A stretch of DNA of 64,000 nt from Flavobacterium rakeshii (GTDB taxonomy: Bacteria > Bacteroidota > Bacteroidia > Flavobacteriales > Flavobacteriaceae). This document shows positions 53,966-62,112 of the stretch, one piece after another. Below the pieces are notes generated by a model, which ran no database searches, had not been told where the DNA came from, and saw only the letters and a program-made list of their open reading frames with translations. The position numbers and the translations under genes are program-made. The first letter of the stretch is position 1, and every line of letters begins with the position of its first letter. The stretch is from positions 62,001 to 126,000 of the forward strand of contig NZ_WOWP01000062.1 in assembly GCF_009741375.1 (NCBI RefSeq), written 5' to 3'.

Positions 53966-55321
53966 ATGAACAGAAAAATTCTTTTTTGCGGATTATTGCT
54001 TTCAGGGATGTTATTAGCCCCTGCAGTTTCCCGTGCCCAAGAGGAGCCCGATAAAATTGCATTGGCCAGTGATAAGTTTGAAAATAACTTTTATGAAGCA
54101 CTAAAACAAAAAGGAATAGAAAATTATGATAAGGCGTTATTGGCCCTGGAAGTATGCAGGGCCGAAGAGCCAAACAATCCGGTGGTATACCATGAAATGG
54201 GCAAAAATTACCTTGCCCTTAAAAACTACCCAGAGGCCGAGAAAGCTTTTTTAAAAGCTACTCAGTTAGATGCAACAAATCGTTGGTACTGGGTGGGGCT
54301 TTATGATGTGTATTACCAAACCCAAAATTATAACAGTGCTATACCTATAGTGCTTAAGCTTACCGAATGGCGTAAGGAGTATTATCAGGAAGATTTGGTA
54401 TCGTTATACATGTATACAGATCAGTATGATAAGGCGCTTGCGCTAATAAACGAACTGGAAGAAACGGTAGGGCATACTGAGCGCAGGGAAATGTATAAAC
54501 TGCAAATCCTTAGTGATAACAGGTACAATAAACCTGAAAAGGAAGCTTTTGAGGAGGCCATAAAGAAAAATCCGAAAGAGGAATCCAATTATTTGGAACT
54601 GATTTATTTGTACTCTGAAAGTAACGAGGAGGAAAAAGCGGCAAAAGTAGCTGAAATGCTACAAAAGGAAATTCCGGAGTCAGACTGGGCTCAGGTAAGC
54701 CTCTTTAAGTTTAACCTAAACGATAATAAGGGAGATGAGGCAGCCAAGTCTATGTTCAGGGTATTAGGGAGTGATAAAATTGACCGTAAAATAAAACACA
54801 GGGTACTTAACGAATTTCTTATTTATACAAACAACAATCCAAAATATGAAGCCGACCTTGACAGGGCGGTAGGTTATTTTGAAGATGATAAAGAAATTAA
54901 TGTACCTAAAGAGGTAGGGAAATTCTTTTTTACTAAAAGAAATTTTAATCAGGCTATTCATTACTTCCAAAAAAGTTTGGAAACCAATGCCGATGATATA
55001 GAAACCATTGAATTACTGCTATACAGCTATGTTGAAGATAATAATTTTGCCGAGCTGTATAATGTAGCTACACAGTATACTGAACTGTACCCTACCCATG
55101 CCAGGCTTTATTATTTTGCAGGATTAGCATCAAATAAACAGCAGCAGTTTAAAAAAGCAAAAGAATGGCTTGAAAACGGAATAGACTTTGTTGTAGAGGA
55201 TACAGAGCTTGAGGCAGGTTTTAACAGGCAACTGGGAGAGGCTTATGCCGGGCTTGGAGATGAAAAGAAAAAAGAGGCTTATTTTTCTAAAGCCAATAAA
55301 TTGCTAAAACCCGGAGAATAA
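53966..55321 (+). CDS. Secreted TPR protein
   Basis: A 451-residue periplasmic or outer-membrane-associated protein with signal peptide MNRKILFCGLLLSGMLLAPA cleaved near SRAQ, then many tetratricopeptide repeats (for example VYHEMGKNYLALKNYPEAEK, FFTKRNFNQAIHYFQKSLET, LYYFAGLASNKQQQFKKAKE). Probably a scaffold. The gene order nucleotidyltransferase, TPR, DUF4292, EnvC is tightly packed, suggesting a shared envelope function. Confidence 0.9.
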   Translation: MNRKILFCGLLLSGMLLAPAVSRAQEEPDKIALASDKFENNFYEALKQKGIENYDKALLALEVCRAEEPNNPVVYHEMGKNYLALKNYPEAEKAFLKATQLDATNRWYWVGLYDVYYQTQNYNSAIPIVLKLTEWRKEYYQEDLVSLYMYTDQYDKALALINELEETVGHTERREMYKLQILSDNRYNKPEKEAFEEAIKKNPKEESNYLELIYLYSESNEEEKAAKVAEMLQKEIPESDWAQVSLFKFNLNDNKGDEAAKSMFRVLGSDKIDRKIKHRVLNEFLIYTNNNPKYEADLDRAVGYFEDDKEINVPKEVGKFFFTKRNFNQAIHYFQKSLETNADDIETIELLLYSYVEDNNFAELYNVATQYTELYPTHARLYYFAGLASNKQQQFKKAKEWLENGIDFVVEDTELEAGFNRQLGEAYAGLGDEKKKEAYFSKANKLLKPGE

Positions 55322-55324
55322 TCC

Positions 55325-56101
55325 ATGAAAAAAATAACAGCAGCCTTACTGCTTATTACTGTGCTTGTTTCCTGTAAGTCAAAACAGGGACTGGTATCTG
55401 AAAAGAACGCTGAAAAGGAAAAATCGGTTAAAGAGATAGTAAAAGGGCATTATGAAAACCCTTTGGAGTTTGATAACCTGCAAATAAGAGCAGGTGCTCA
55501 TTATGAAGGAGGAGGCGACTCGTATAACTTTACTCTTGATATAAGAGTTAAAAAAGATGAAATGATATGGGTTAACGCTACTGTAATGGGATTCCCGGTT
55601 GCTAAGGCATTAATCACTAAAGATAAGGTAAGCTATTATGTAAATACCCAAAAGGAATATTTTGAAGGCGATTTCCAAATATTGAGTGACTGGCTGGGCA
55701 CTGATCTTGATTATGATAAGGTTCAAAATATAATAACGGGTCGAGCCATGGATAATCTTGCCGATGGTAAATATAAAGCTTCACTTGAGGAAGGATTGTA
55801 TAAACTACAGGGTAAGGAAGACAATGGTGTTTTTAAAGAGTTTCTTTTTGAAGCGGCTAATCTGCTGTTAAAGAAACAGGTAATAGAATACAAAGGGTAC
55901 GAGCCACAAAAGCTTACAGTAAATTACCCGGGATTCAGGAAACATGAAAAATCGGTTATACCTACAGGTGTAATGGTTGAGGCCGAAAAAGCCGATAAGG
56001 TATACATTGAGATTGAATACAAGAATGTTACCTTTGACAACGAAGACCTAAGGTTTACTTACAAGGTACCACAAGGCATGAATCGTATATTTATAGAATA
56101 G
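55325..56101 (+). CDS. DUF4292 lipoprotein
   Basis: A 258-residue lipoprotein: signal MKKITAALLLITVLVS with lipobox Cys17. The mature part is beta-rich (YNFTLDIRVKKDEMIWVNAT, VMGFPVAKALITKDKVSYYV, YFEGDFQILSDWLGTDLDYD) and resembles the LolA/LolB-like fold of DUF4292, so it may bind lipid or lipoprotein acyl chains. Its role is unproven. Three bases after the TPR gene and 21 before the EnvC-like gene. Confidence 0.86.
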   Translation: MKKITAALLLITVLVSCKSKQGLVSEKNAEKEKSVKEIVKGHYENPLEFDNLQIRAGAHYEGGGDSYNFTLDIRVKKDEMIWVNATVMGFPVAKALITKDKVSYYVNTQKEYFEGDFQILSDWLGTDLDYDKVQNIITGRAMDNLADGKYKASLEEGLYKLQGKEDNGVFKEFLFEAANLLLKKQVIEYKGYEPQKLTVNYPGFRKHEKSVIPTGVMVEAEKADKVYIEIEYKNVTFDNEDLRFTYKVPQGMNRIFIE

Positions 56102-56122
56102 AGACTAACCGAAACGGAGAAA

Positions 56123-57376
56123 ATGACAAGAGCGCTTCTTACTTTACTTCTTATCTGTACCACTGCTTTAAGTTGGGGGCAAAATACTGCCGAACAAAAA
56201 AAACTGGAACAGCAAAAAAACAAACTTCAAAAGGAGATAAAGGAATTCCAAAGTTTATTAAGCACACAAAATAAAAAAGAAAAATCGGTTTTAGTACAAA
56301 TAAAAGAAAGCGATGCTAAAATAAGGCTTACCCAAAATCTTATTACTACCATACAAAAGCAAAGCAAGCTGCTTACAGATAATATTTACTTAAATCAGAA
56401 AAAAGCTAATAAGCTTGAAAAAGAACTGGAAGTACTTAAGGAAGATTATGCTAACACGATTGTTAAATCATATAAAAGCAGGTCTGACCAAAGTAGATTA
56501 ATGTTTATACTATCTTCAGAGAATTTCCTACAGGCATACAAGCGTGTTCAGTACATGAAGCAGTATGCCAATTTCAGGAAAATGCAGGCAGAAGAGCTTA
56601 AGGAGAAAATGGCCGAACTGGAAGCGTTATTAGCAAAGCTTAAAGTACAGAAAAAAGAAAAGGAAAACCTGCTCGCTGAAACAGAGAAACAGAAGAAAGA
56701 GCTTGAAGCCGATAAAAAGGAACAGGATGCGCTTGTTAAGGTAATACAGAAGGATAAAAAGAAATATGCCGCTGATATTAAAAAGAGGCAGCAGGAAGAA
56801 AGAAAATTAGAGCAACAGATACAGAAACTTATACGAGAGGCGATTGCTGAAGAAAACAGAAAGAGGGCAAGGGAAAGCGGAAAAAGCACTGATAACGTTT
56901 CTGATACAAAAATTGAGCTGACAAAAGAGGGTAAGATTATTTCAGATAACTTCAAAGCCAATAAAGGCCAGTTACCATGGCCAGTTGAGAGAGGTTACGT
57001 TTCTCAGCCTTATGGGCCTTATAGGGCGCATGCGGAAGGAGTTAAAGTTGATAGTAATCACTATAATAGTGGTTTGGATATCACAACCTCAAAAGATGCC
57101 GATGTTAGGTCGGTATTTGGAGGAGAAGTAACCCTTGTAACACACATTGGTACATTTGATAAGGTTTACACTGTTTTTGTGCGCCACGGTCGTTATGTTA
57201 CTTCATATACTAATTTAAAAAGCGTTAATGTAGCTAAAGGTGATAAAGTAGGTATTAAACAAACTTTAGGTAAAGTTTGGACAAATGAAGCAACGGGCGA
57301 AACGGTGCTTAAATTTTATGTTATTCAGGATGTTAGCTCGTTAAATCCGCAACAATGGCTAAATCCCTTAAAATAG
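56123..57376 (+). CDS. EnvC-like murein hydrolase activator, degenerate LytM domain
   Basis: A 417-residue periplasmic protein with signal peptide (MTRALLTLLLICTTALSWGQ), a long coiled coil (about residues 22-250, rich in Lys/Glu/Gln) and a C-terminal LytM fold (about 285-417). Where active M23 enzymes have H-x-G-x-D it has N315-S-G-L-D319, and the HxH motif is replaced by VLKFYV; the Y-x-H position reads YTN. All zinc and catalytic His are thus missing, as in EnvC, which activates amidases rather than cutting peptidoglycan itself. Last gene of its cluster, followed by a bidirectional terminator. Confidence 0.9.
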   Translation: MTRALLTLLLICTTALSWGQNTAEQKKLEQQKNKLQKEIKEFQSLLSTQNKKEKSVLVQIKESDAKIRLTQNLITTIQKQSKLLTDNIYLNQKKANKLEKELEVLKEDYANTIVKSYKSRSDQSRLMFILSSENFLQAYKRVQYMKQYANFRKMQAEELKEKMAELEALLAKLKVQKKEKENLLAETEKQKKELEADKKEQDALVKVIQKDKKKYAADIKKRQQEERKLEQQIQKLIREAIAEENRKRARESGKSTDNVSDTKIELTKEGKIISDNFKANKGQLPWPVERGYVSQPYGPYRAHAEGVKVDSNHYNSGLDITTSKDADVRSVFGGEVTLVTHIGTFDKVYTVFVRHGRYVTSYTNLKSVNVAKGDKVGIKQTLGKVWTNEATGETVLKFYVIQDVSSLNPQQWLNPLK

Positions 57377-57406
57377 TAGTAGGGAATATTACAAAAGATA
57401 ATAAAC

Positions 57407-57437
57407 AAAAAAGGAAGCCCATTAGCTTCCTTTTTTT
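57407..57437. terminator. Bidirectional terminator between the EnvC-like and thioesterase genes
   Basis: GGAAGC (57413-57418) pairs with GCTTCC (57425-57430) around CCATTA, flanked by six A and seven T. It overlaps the stop codon of the thioesterase gene. Confidence 0.9.
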
Positions 57438-57948
57438 ATTCTATAAATAATGCTTTCAGTTCGGTTGCATCATGCGGACTCATTTTGCCTGCAAGAACAA
57501 GGCTTAGTTGTTTTCTTCTCAATGCCGCTTCAAAACGTTGTTTTTCCAGTTCTGTTTGAGGTTCAATAGGAGCAATCTCAACAGGTCGACCTGTTTCATC
57601 AACAGCAACAAAGGTATAAATAGCCTCGTTTGCTTTTGCCCTAACACCCGATTCACGGTCTTCTGTCCATACATCAATAAAAATCTCCATAGATGTTTTA
57701 AAGGTGCGTGAAACCTTAGCTTCAACGGTTACCACACTCCCTAAAGGGATAGATCTGTTAAATGCAACATGGTTAACCGATGCGGTAACTACAATTCTCC
57801 TTGAATGTCTCCTGGCAGCAATACTTGCAGCGCGGTCCATACGCGCCAGTAGCTCACCACCAAAAAGGTTGTTAAGCGGATTAGTTTCTCCGGGTAAGAC
57901 CAAATCGGTCATAATGCACATAGAATCAGAAGGATATTTTGCCTGCAT
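57436..57948 (-). CDS. Acyl-CoA thioesterase, hotdog fold (YciA/ACOT type)
   Basis: A 170-residue hotdog-fold thioesterase that hydrolyses acyl-CoA. The diagnostic stretch is NPLNNLFGGELLARMDRAAS, with the catalytic Asp in the helix, and VVTASVNHVAFNRSIPLGSV. A TTG further upstream (57966) is in frame but forms part of the -7 element TATCTTTG, so the ATG at 57946-57948 (MQAKYPSDSMCIM) is taken as the start. Monocistronic. Confidence 0.92.
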   Translation of the reverse strand: MQAKYPSDSMCIMTDLVLPGETNPLNNLFGGELLARMDRAASIAARRHSRRIVVTASVNHVAFNRSIPLGSVVTVEAKVSRTFKTSMEIFIDVWTEDRESGVRAKANEAIYTFVAVDETGRPVEIAPIEPQTELEKQRFEAALRRKQLSLVLAGKMSPHDATELKALFIE

Positions 57949-57963
57949 GTAATTGTTTTTTGG

Positions 57964-57971
57964 CAAAGATA
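57964..57971 (-). promoter_or_regulatory. -7 promoter element of the thioesterase gene
   Basis: Minus-strand TATCTTTG, exact TAnnTTTG, 15 bases upstream of the ATG. Confidence 0.58.
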
Positions 57972-57984
57972 GTACAGAAAAGGC

Positions 57985-58012
57985 AAAAAAAATCCCACGC
58001 TTTAGCGTGGGA
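57985..58012 (-). terminator. Terminator of the HU-like/SPOR gene
   Basis: TCCCACGC (57993-58000) pairs with GCGTGGGA (58005-58012) around TTTA; on the minus strand the stem is followed by eight T. Confidence 0.88.
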
Positions 58013-58020
58013 CGGTATTT

Positions 58021-58974
58021 TTATAAATCTTTAACAAGAAGCCATGCTTCTTTGTTATATTCCTTTCTTATTCTGTTAAGATTTTCATGAGCTGCCTCAT
58101 AAGTGGTATGACTTTCATAAAGTACCGGGTATAAACCGTACTTGTTTTTGTCCAGTTTTCTTGCTTTAAAGCCCTGAGCTTTTAATTGGTTTACCGCTTT
58201 GTTAGCGTTAGCCTCACTACGAAAAGCATTGGCAACAATATGATAGTAAAGTTCCTCATCTGCTTCTGCAGTATCTTCCTTAACGGTAAGTTTTACTGCC
58301 GGCATAGGATCAAGGAAAAATGTTGCTGTTTGTATTTCCTGATTTACCTGTTCCTGTACATGCTGTTCGGCAATACGGGTTTCAATTATTATCTTATTGT
58401 CGTAGTATACTTTAAAACCAGCACTTCCTATAGATAATGCTGCAACAAATACTGCTGCATATTTAAGAAAAGAGTAGTTTTTCTTCCTCTTTTCAGGAGT
58501 GAACAGTACTGGTACTTCTTCTTCAAGCTCTTCAATTTCTGCTTTGTAAACTTCGCGTTTAATAGCAGGAGAGGTAAAGCTGCCTAAACCGAAAGAATCG
58601 GTAAGGTAGTTAACCGGAGTGTTAGGATAGAACACAAGGCTACCTTCGTTGTTATAAGTAAGGTCACCAATGTTTTTAAGTATAAGCTTATCGCCGTTTT
58701 CAAGTTGGTCTGTCCAAACGGTAACCATCTTTTTAATGTCTTCTACAGCCTGTTCGTAAGAAATTTTTTCCTGTAAAGCGATATGGTTGGCTAAAAGCCC
58801 GTCATTATTCTTTAAATTCGCATTAAAAGAAATCAGCTTTTTAGGAGGATAGAACGTATTAGTATCTGTATCTATGCTGGCCGACTTGGTTTCGGTTAAA
58901 AATGCACCGAAGCCCGGAACGATAACGCACTGGTAACGATATAGTAGCGCCGATATGTGTTTCTCTATCATCAT
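58021..58974 (-). CDS. HU-CCDC81-like and SPOR domain membrane protein
   Basis: A 317-residue protein with two N-terminal HU-like domains of the CCDC81 type (EKHISALLYRYQCVIVPGFG and ISYEQAVEDIKKMVTVWTDQ, LENGDKLILKNIGDLTYNNE), a single membrane helix near residues 168-187 (FLKYAAVFVAALSIGSAGFK), and a C-terminal SPOR domain (YYHIVANAFRSEANANKAVN, LYPVLYESHTTYEAA) that binds denuded peptidoglycan. It may link a cytoplasmic partner or DNA to septal wall. A strong promoter lies so close (58980-59010) that the transcript should begin at or next to the ATG pair. Confidence 0.87.
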   Translation of the reverse strand: MMIEKHISALLYRYQCVIVPGFGAFLTETKSASIDTDTNTFYPPKKLISFNANLKNNDGLLANHIALQEKISYEQAVEDIKKMVTVWTDQLENGDKLILKNIGDLTYNNEGSLVFYPNTPVNYLTDSFGLGSFTSPAIKREVYKAEIEELEEEVPVLFTPEKRKKNYSFLKYAAVFVAALSIGSAGFKVYYDNKIIIETRIAEQHVQEQVNQEIQTATFFLDPMPAVKLTVKEDTAEADEELYYHIVANAFRSEANANKAVNQLKAQGFKARKLDKNKYGLYPVLYESHTTYEAAHENLNRIRKEYNKEAWLLVKDL

Positions 58975-58979
58975 AACAA

Positions 58980-59010
58980 CAAATTTAACGAATCAACTGC
59001 AGTTGCAAAA
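58980..59010 (-). promoter_or_regulatory. Promoter of the HU-like/SPOR gene
   Basis: Minus-strand TTTTG (-33, 59006-59010) and TAAATTTG (-7, 58980-58987) with an 18-base spacer. The -7 ends five bases before the first ATG, implying a leaderless or near-leaderless mRNA. Confidence 0.7.
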
Positions 59011-59061
59011 TTTTATTCACAAATTTTATTAACAATTGCACCAAACCAATTTTATTCGCAA
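59010..59061 (+). repeat. Three ATTTTATTnnCAA repeats with DnaA-box-like cores
   Basis: Copies at 59010-59022, 59023-59035 and 59049-59061 contain TTATTCACA, TTATTAACA and TTATTCGCA. Start-to-start distances are 13 and 26. The first fits the DnaA box TTATnCACA exactly and the second is the nonamer repeated at 2507-3132. They occupy the region between the divergent HU-like gene and dprA. Confidence 0.65.
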
Positions 59062-59076
59062 CCTTTAAAATTACTA

Positions 59077-60180
59077 ATGACTGACAACGAATTGTTTAAC
59101 ACACTGTCCCTGCTCAGGATTGATGGTGTGGGGGATATAGTGGCAAAAAAACTTATTAATCATTTGGGGAGTGCCCAGGCGGTTTTTGAGGCAAAAAAGC
59201 AACAGCTTACTGCTATAGAAGGTGTTGGCGAGGTGCTTTACAAAAGCCTTCAGGATAAGGAGGTTTTTAAGCTGGCCGAAGCCGAAATGAAATTTATACA
59301 GGAGGAAAAAATAACTCCTTTATTATATACGGAAAAGGAATATCCCGAAAGACTGAAACACTGCATAGACGGACCAGTACTGCTTTTTAGTTCGGGGAAT
59401 ATAAACCTTGAGAGAAGGAAAACCATAAGTATAGTAGGCACAAGGCAAATGACATCTTATGGTGCTGATTTTTGCCGAAAGCTTATTGAAGATATTGCTC
59501 CGTTAAACCCTGTAATTATAAGCGGGTTTGCTTATGGCGTAGATATTTTTGCCCATCAGCTGGCTATGGAACACAACCTGCAAACGGTAGGGGTACTGGC
59601 ACACGGACTGAACCAGATATACCCTAAAGTACACAAAAAGTACATGGCTAAAATGGAGGAGAACGGAGGCTTTTTTACTGAGTTTTGGAGCAGCTCAAAT
59701 CCCGATAGAGAGAATTTTGTAAAGCGTAACCGTATTGTAGCTGGATTATCTGAAGCGACTATTATTATAGAAAGTGCCGATAAGGGCGGTTCGCTTATTA
59801 CGGCAAATATTGCTAACGATTATAACAGGGATGTGTTTGCTGTGCCGGGCCGTATAACCGATAAATATAGTGCAGGTTGTAACGATCTTATAAAAAGTCA
59901 GCGTGCACATTTATTAACGGGTGCTGCCGATTTGCTTTATATGCTTAACTGGGATATTGAAGAGCAGAAGCCTGCCGCAGTCCAAAAACAGCTTTTTATT
60001 ACGCTGGAAGATGAGGAACAAAAGGTGTATGATTTTTTGCAGAAAAACGGAAAGGAACTAATGGACATTATAGCGCTGGAATGTGGTATGCCTGTATTTA
60101 AACTTTCGTCACTATTACTCACAATGGAGCTTAAGGGTGTGATAAGGCCGCTGCCCGGAAAACTTTTTGAAGCAATATAA
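59077..60180 (+). CDS. dprA: DNA-processing protein DprA
   Basis: Loads RecA on incoming single-stranded DNA in natural transformation; widespread also in species not known to be competent. The 367-residue protein has N-terminal helix-hairpin-helix elements (LLRIDGVGDIVAKKLINHLG), the Rossmann fold with ISIVGTRQMTSYGADFCRKL and SGFAYGVDIFAHQLAM, and the C-terminal winged-helix part. An in-frame ATG at 58957 would give 40 extra residues overlapping the divergent gene and its promoter, so the ATG at 59077 (MTDNELFNTLSLL) is used. Confidence 0.95.
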   Translation: MTDNELFNTLSLLRIDGVGDIVAKKLINHLGSAQAVFEAKKQQLTAIEGVGEVLYKSLQDKEVFKLAEAEMKFIQEEKITPLLYTEKEYPERLKHCIDGPVLLFSSGNINLERRKTISIVGTRQMTSYGADFCRKLIEDIAPLNPVIISGFAYGVDIFAHQLAMEHNLQTVGVLAHGLNQIYPKVHKKYMAKMEENGGFFTEFWSSSNPDRENFVKRNRIVAGLSEATIIIESADKGGSLITANIANDYNRDVFAVPGRITDKYSAGCNDLIKSQRAHLLTGAADLLYMLNWDIEEQKPAAVQKQLFITLEDEEQKVYDFLQKNGKELMDIIALECGMPVFKLSSLLLTMELKGVIRPLPGKLFEAI

Positions 60181-60197
60181 GCCAAGTATTCCGTTAG

Positions 60198-60228
60198 ACT
60201 GTCATTTCGACCGGAAGGAGGAATCTCT
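60198..60228. repeat. CATTTCGA-type dispersed repeat
   Basis: The stretch GTCATTTCGACCGGAAGG followed by AGGAATCT resembles a short intergenic repeat common in Bacteroidota genomes (CATTTCGA...GAAATCT). It is the only copy noticed in this window and lies between the dprA stop and the terminator. Confidence 0.45.
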
Positions 60229-60231
60229 ATA

Positions 60232-60267
60232 AAAACAAAAGCCCGACGTTAGTCGGGCTTTTGTTTT
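60232..60267. terminator. Bidirectional terminator between dprA and trpS
   Basis: AACAAAAGCCCGAC pairs with GTCGGGCTTTTGTT around GTTA. The symmetric A and T tracts let it stop both convergent genes. Confidence 0.92.
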
Positions 60268-60280
60268 ATGTTGAAGTGTA

Positions 60281-61252
60281 TTAGTTGAAACCTAATTTCT
60301 CACGTACTTTTCCAAGTACACCGTTTGCAATAACAGCCGCTTTTTCAGCACCTGTTTTTAGAAGAGTATCTACTTCATTAAGGTTTTCCATGTAGTATTT
60401 GTACTTCTCTCTTGGCTCTTTGTACTTTTCAACGATAAGTTCAAACAAAGCCTGTTTGGCATGACCATAACCATAGTTGCCGCCCAGATAGTTGGCTCTC
60501 ATTTGCTCAATCTGTTCTGGAGTTGCCAGTAATTTATAAATGGCAAATACATTGCAGGTATCAGGATTTTTAGGTTCCTCCAGTGGAGTACTGTCGGTCT
60601 CTATAGACATTACCTGCTTTCTAAGCGGTTTGTCTTCCTGGAAAATATTAATAATGTTATTGCGTGACTTACTCATTTTCTCCCCGTCGGTACCCGGTAT
60701 GATTTTAGTTTCTTCGCTCGAAATAGCTTCCGGTAAAACAAACGTATCACCCATTTGGTGGTTAAAACGTGAAGCCACATCGCGGGTAATTTCAAGGTGC
60801 TGTAGCTGATCTTTACCTACCGGAACAAACTCGGCGTCATACAATAATATATCGGCAGCCATAAGCATAGGGTAAGTAAACAGTCCGGCATTCACATCGG
60901 CAAGCCTGTCGGCCTTATCCTTAAAGGAGTGTGCCAGTGTTAATCGCTGGAAAGGAAAAAAGCAGCTAAGGTACCATGACAGTTCGGCTGTTTGAGGCAC
61001 GTCGCTTTGGCGGTAAAAAATTACCTTATTTATGTCAAGCCCAAACGCAAGCCATGTGGCAGCAACACTATACGTGTTTTCGCGCAGGGTTTTTCCGTCC
61101 TTAATCTGTGTGGTAGAGTGAAGGTCGGCAATAAATAAAAACGATTCGTTCTCTGGTTTGTTAGCCATTTCTATGGCTGGTATAATAGCACCTAAAAGGT
61201 TGCCTAAATGAGGGGTTCCCGTACTTTGGATACCAGTTAATATTTTTGCCAT
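60281..61252 (-). CDS. trpS: Tryptophan-tRNA ligase
   Basis: Class I aminoacyl-tRNA synthetase of 323 residues. The HIGH-type motif is TGTPHLGNLLGA (HLGN at 15-18) and the KMSKS motif is exact at 192-196 (DGEKMSKSRNN). FTYPMLMAADILLYDAEFVP and VGKDQLQHLEITRDVA form the Trp/ATP pocket. The -7 element TACCTTTG lies at 61274-61281 on the minus strand, in a 75-base region shared with the divergent acyltransferase. Confidence 0.98.
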   Translation of the reverse strand: MAKILTGIQSTGTPHLGNLLGAIIPAIEMANKPENESFLFIADLHSTTQIKDGKTLRENTYSVAATWLAFGLDINKVIFYRQSDVPQTAELSWYLSCFFPFQRLTLAHSFKDKADRLADVNAGLFTYPMLMAADILLYDAEFVPVGKDQLQHLEITRDVASRFNHQMGDTFVLPEAISSEETKIIPGTDGEKMSKSRNNIINIFQEDKPLRKQVMSIETDSTPLEEPKNPDTCNVFAIYKLLATPEQIEQMRANYLGGNYGYGHAKQALFELIVEKYKEPREKYKYYMENLNEVDTLLKTGAEKAAVIANGVLGKVREKLGFN

Positions 61253-61273
61253 GATATGCTTTTAAAATTTACA

Positions 61274-61281
61274 CAAAGGTA
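61274..61281 (-). promoter_or_regulatory. -7 promoter element of trpS
   Basis: Minus-strand TACCTTTG, exact TAnnTTTG, 21 bases upstream of the ATG. No T-box or trp-leader-like structure is visible. Confidence 0.6.
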
Positions 61282-61314
61282 AAAGGTTTTACCAAAAAAT
61301 AGGGATTGAATTCT

Positions 61315-61322
61315 TACATTTG
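61315..61322 (+). promoter_or_regulatory. -7 promoter element of the first PlsC gene
   Basis: TACATTTG ends five bases before the ATG at 61328, so transcription should begin on or next to the start codon (leaderless mRNA). Confidence 0.6.
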
Positions 61323-61327
61323 GCAGC

Positions 61328-62077
61328 ATGAAAATACTAAAGGTGATTTTTTGGATACTTTGGCGCATCTGGTTTTATATCCTGATGGGTGTTCCTATAA
61401 TCATAATGTCGCCTTTACTTATACTTACCATCATTTCAGAGAAAACCTATCCGCAGTTTTTCAGGCTGGCAAGGGTATGGGCAAAAATCATACTTTTCGG
61501 GATGGGCTTTTACTACACCGTTAAGCGTGAGCAAAAGTTTGTAAAAGGGGAAAGCTACATGCTTGTGGCTAACCATACCTCTATGACCGATATAATGCTG
61601 ATGCTCATTATCTCTAAAAATCCCTTTGTTTTTGTAGGGAAAAAGGAACTGGTTAAAATTCCGGTTTTCGGGTTCTTTTACAAACGTACCTGTATACTGG
61701 TAGACAGGGAAAGTTCCAAAAGTCGTTTTGAAGTGTTTCAGCGTGCGCAGGCAAGACTGCATCAGGGATTGAGTATTTGTATTTTTCCCGAAGGCGGTGT
61801 ACCCGATGACGAGAATGTACTGCTGGATGAATTTAAAGACGGAGCTTTCCGCCTTGCTATAGAGCACCAGATACCGATTGTGCCCATGACGTTTGCCGAC
61901 AATAAAAAACGATTCTCCTTTACTTTTTTTAGTGGGACTCCGGGGCTTATGAGGGCTAGGGTTCACCACTTTATAGAAACAAAAGGACTTACCCTTGACG
62001 ATAAAAAACAGCTGAAAGAGAGAACCAGGGAGGTGATTTACCAGCAGTTGCTTCAGTTTCAAAAACGAAAAGCTTAA
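61328..62077 (+). CDS. PlsC-like lysophospholipid acyltransferase
   Basis: A 249-residue membrane enzyme that acylates lysophosphatidic acid or a related acceptor. Acyltransferase block I is N82-H83-TSMT-D88, block III includes IFPEGGVPDDE, and an N-terminal membrane helix (FWILWRIWFYILMGVPIIIM) is present. The start is supported by homology-style length, although the promoter leaves virtually no 5' leader. A second PlsC gene lies at 62706. Confidence 0.92.
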   Translation: MKILKVIFWILWRIWFYILMGVPIIIMSPLLILTIISEKTYPQFFRLARVWAKIILFGMGFYYTVKREQKFVKGESYMLVANHTSMTDIMLMLIISKNPFVFVGKKELVKIPVFGFFYKRTCILVDRESSKSRFEVFQRAQARLHQGLSICIFPEGGVPDDENVLLDEFKDGAFRLAIEHQIPIVPMTFADNKKRFSFTFFSGTPGLMRARVHHFIETKGLTLDDKKQLKERTREVIYQQLLQFQKRKA

Positions 62078-62112
62078 CACTTCGCTTAAAAAGTATTTGG
62101 CTAAAAAATACG

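Noticed and set aside
58957..59076. 40-residue N-terminal extension of DprA
   Set aside because: It crosses the promoter of the divergent HU-like gene and overlaps its start codons; the sequence is not DprA-like and a good ATG follows at 59077.
61253..61327. T-box or attenuator controlling trpS
   Set aside because: Only about 18 bases separate the predicted start point from the ATG, too short for a T-box.
61436..62080. A 214-codon frame opposite the PlsC gene at 61328
   Set aside because: It is a shadow of a well-supported acyltransferase; no recognisable protein pattern.
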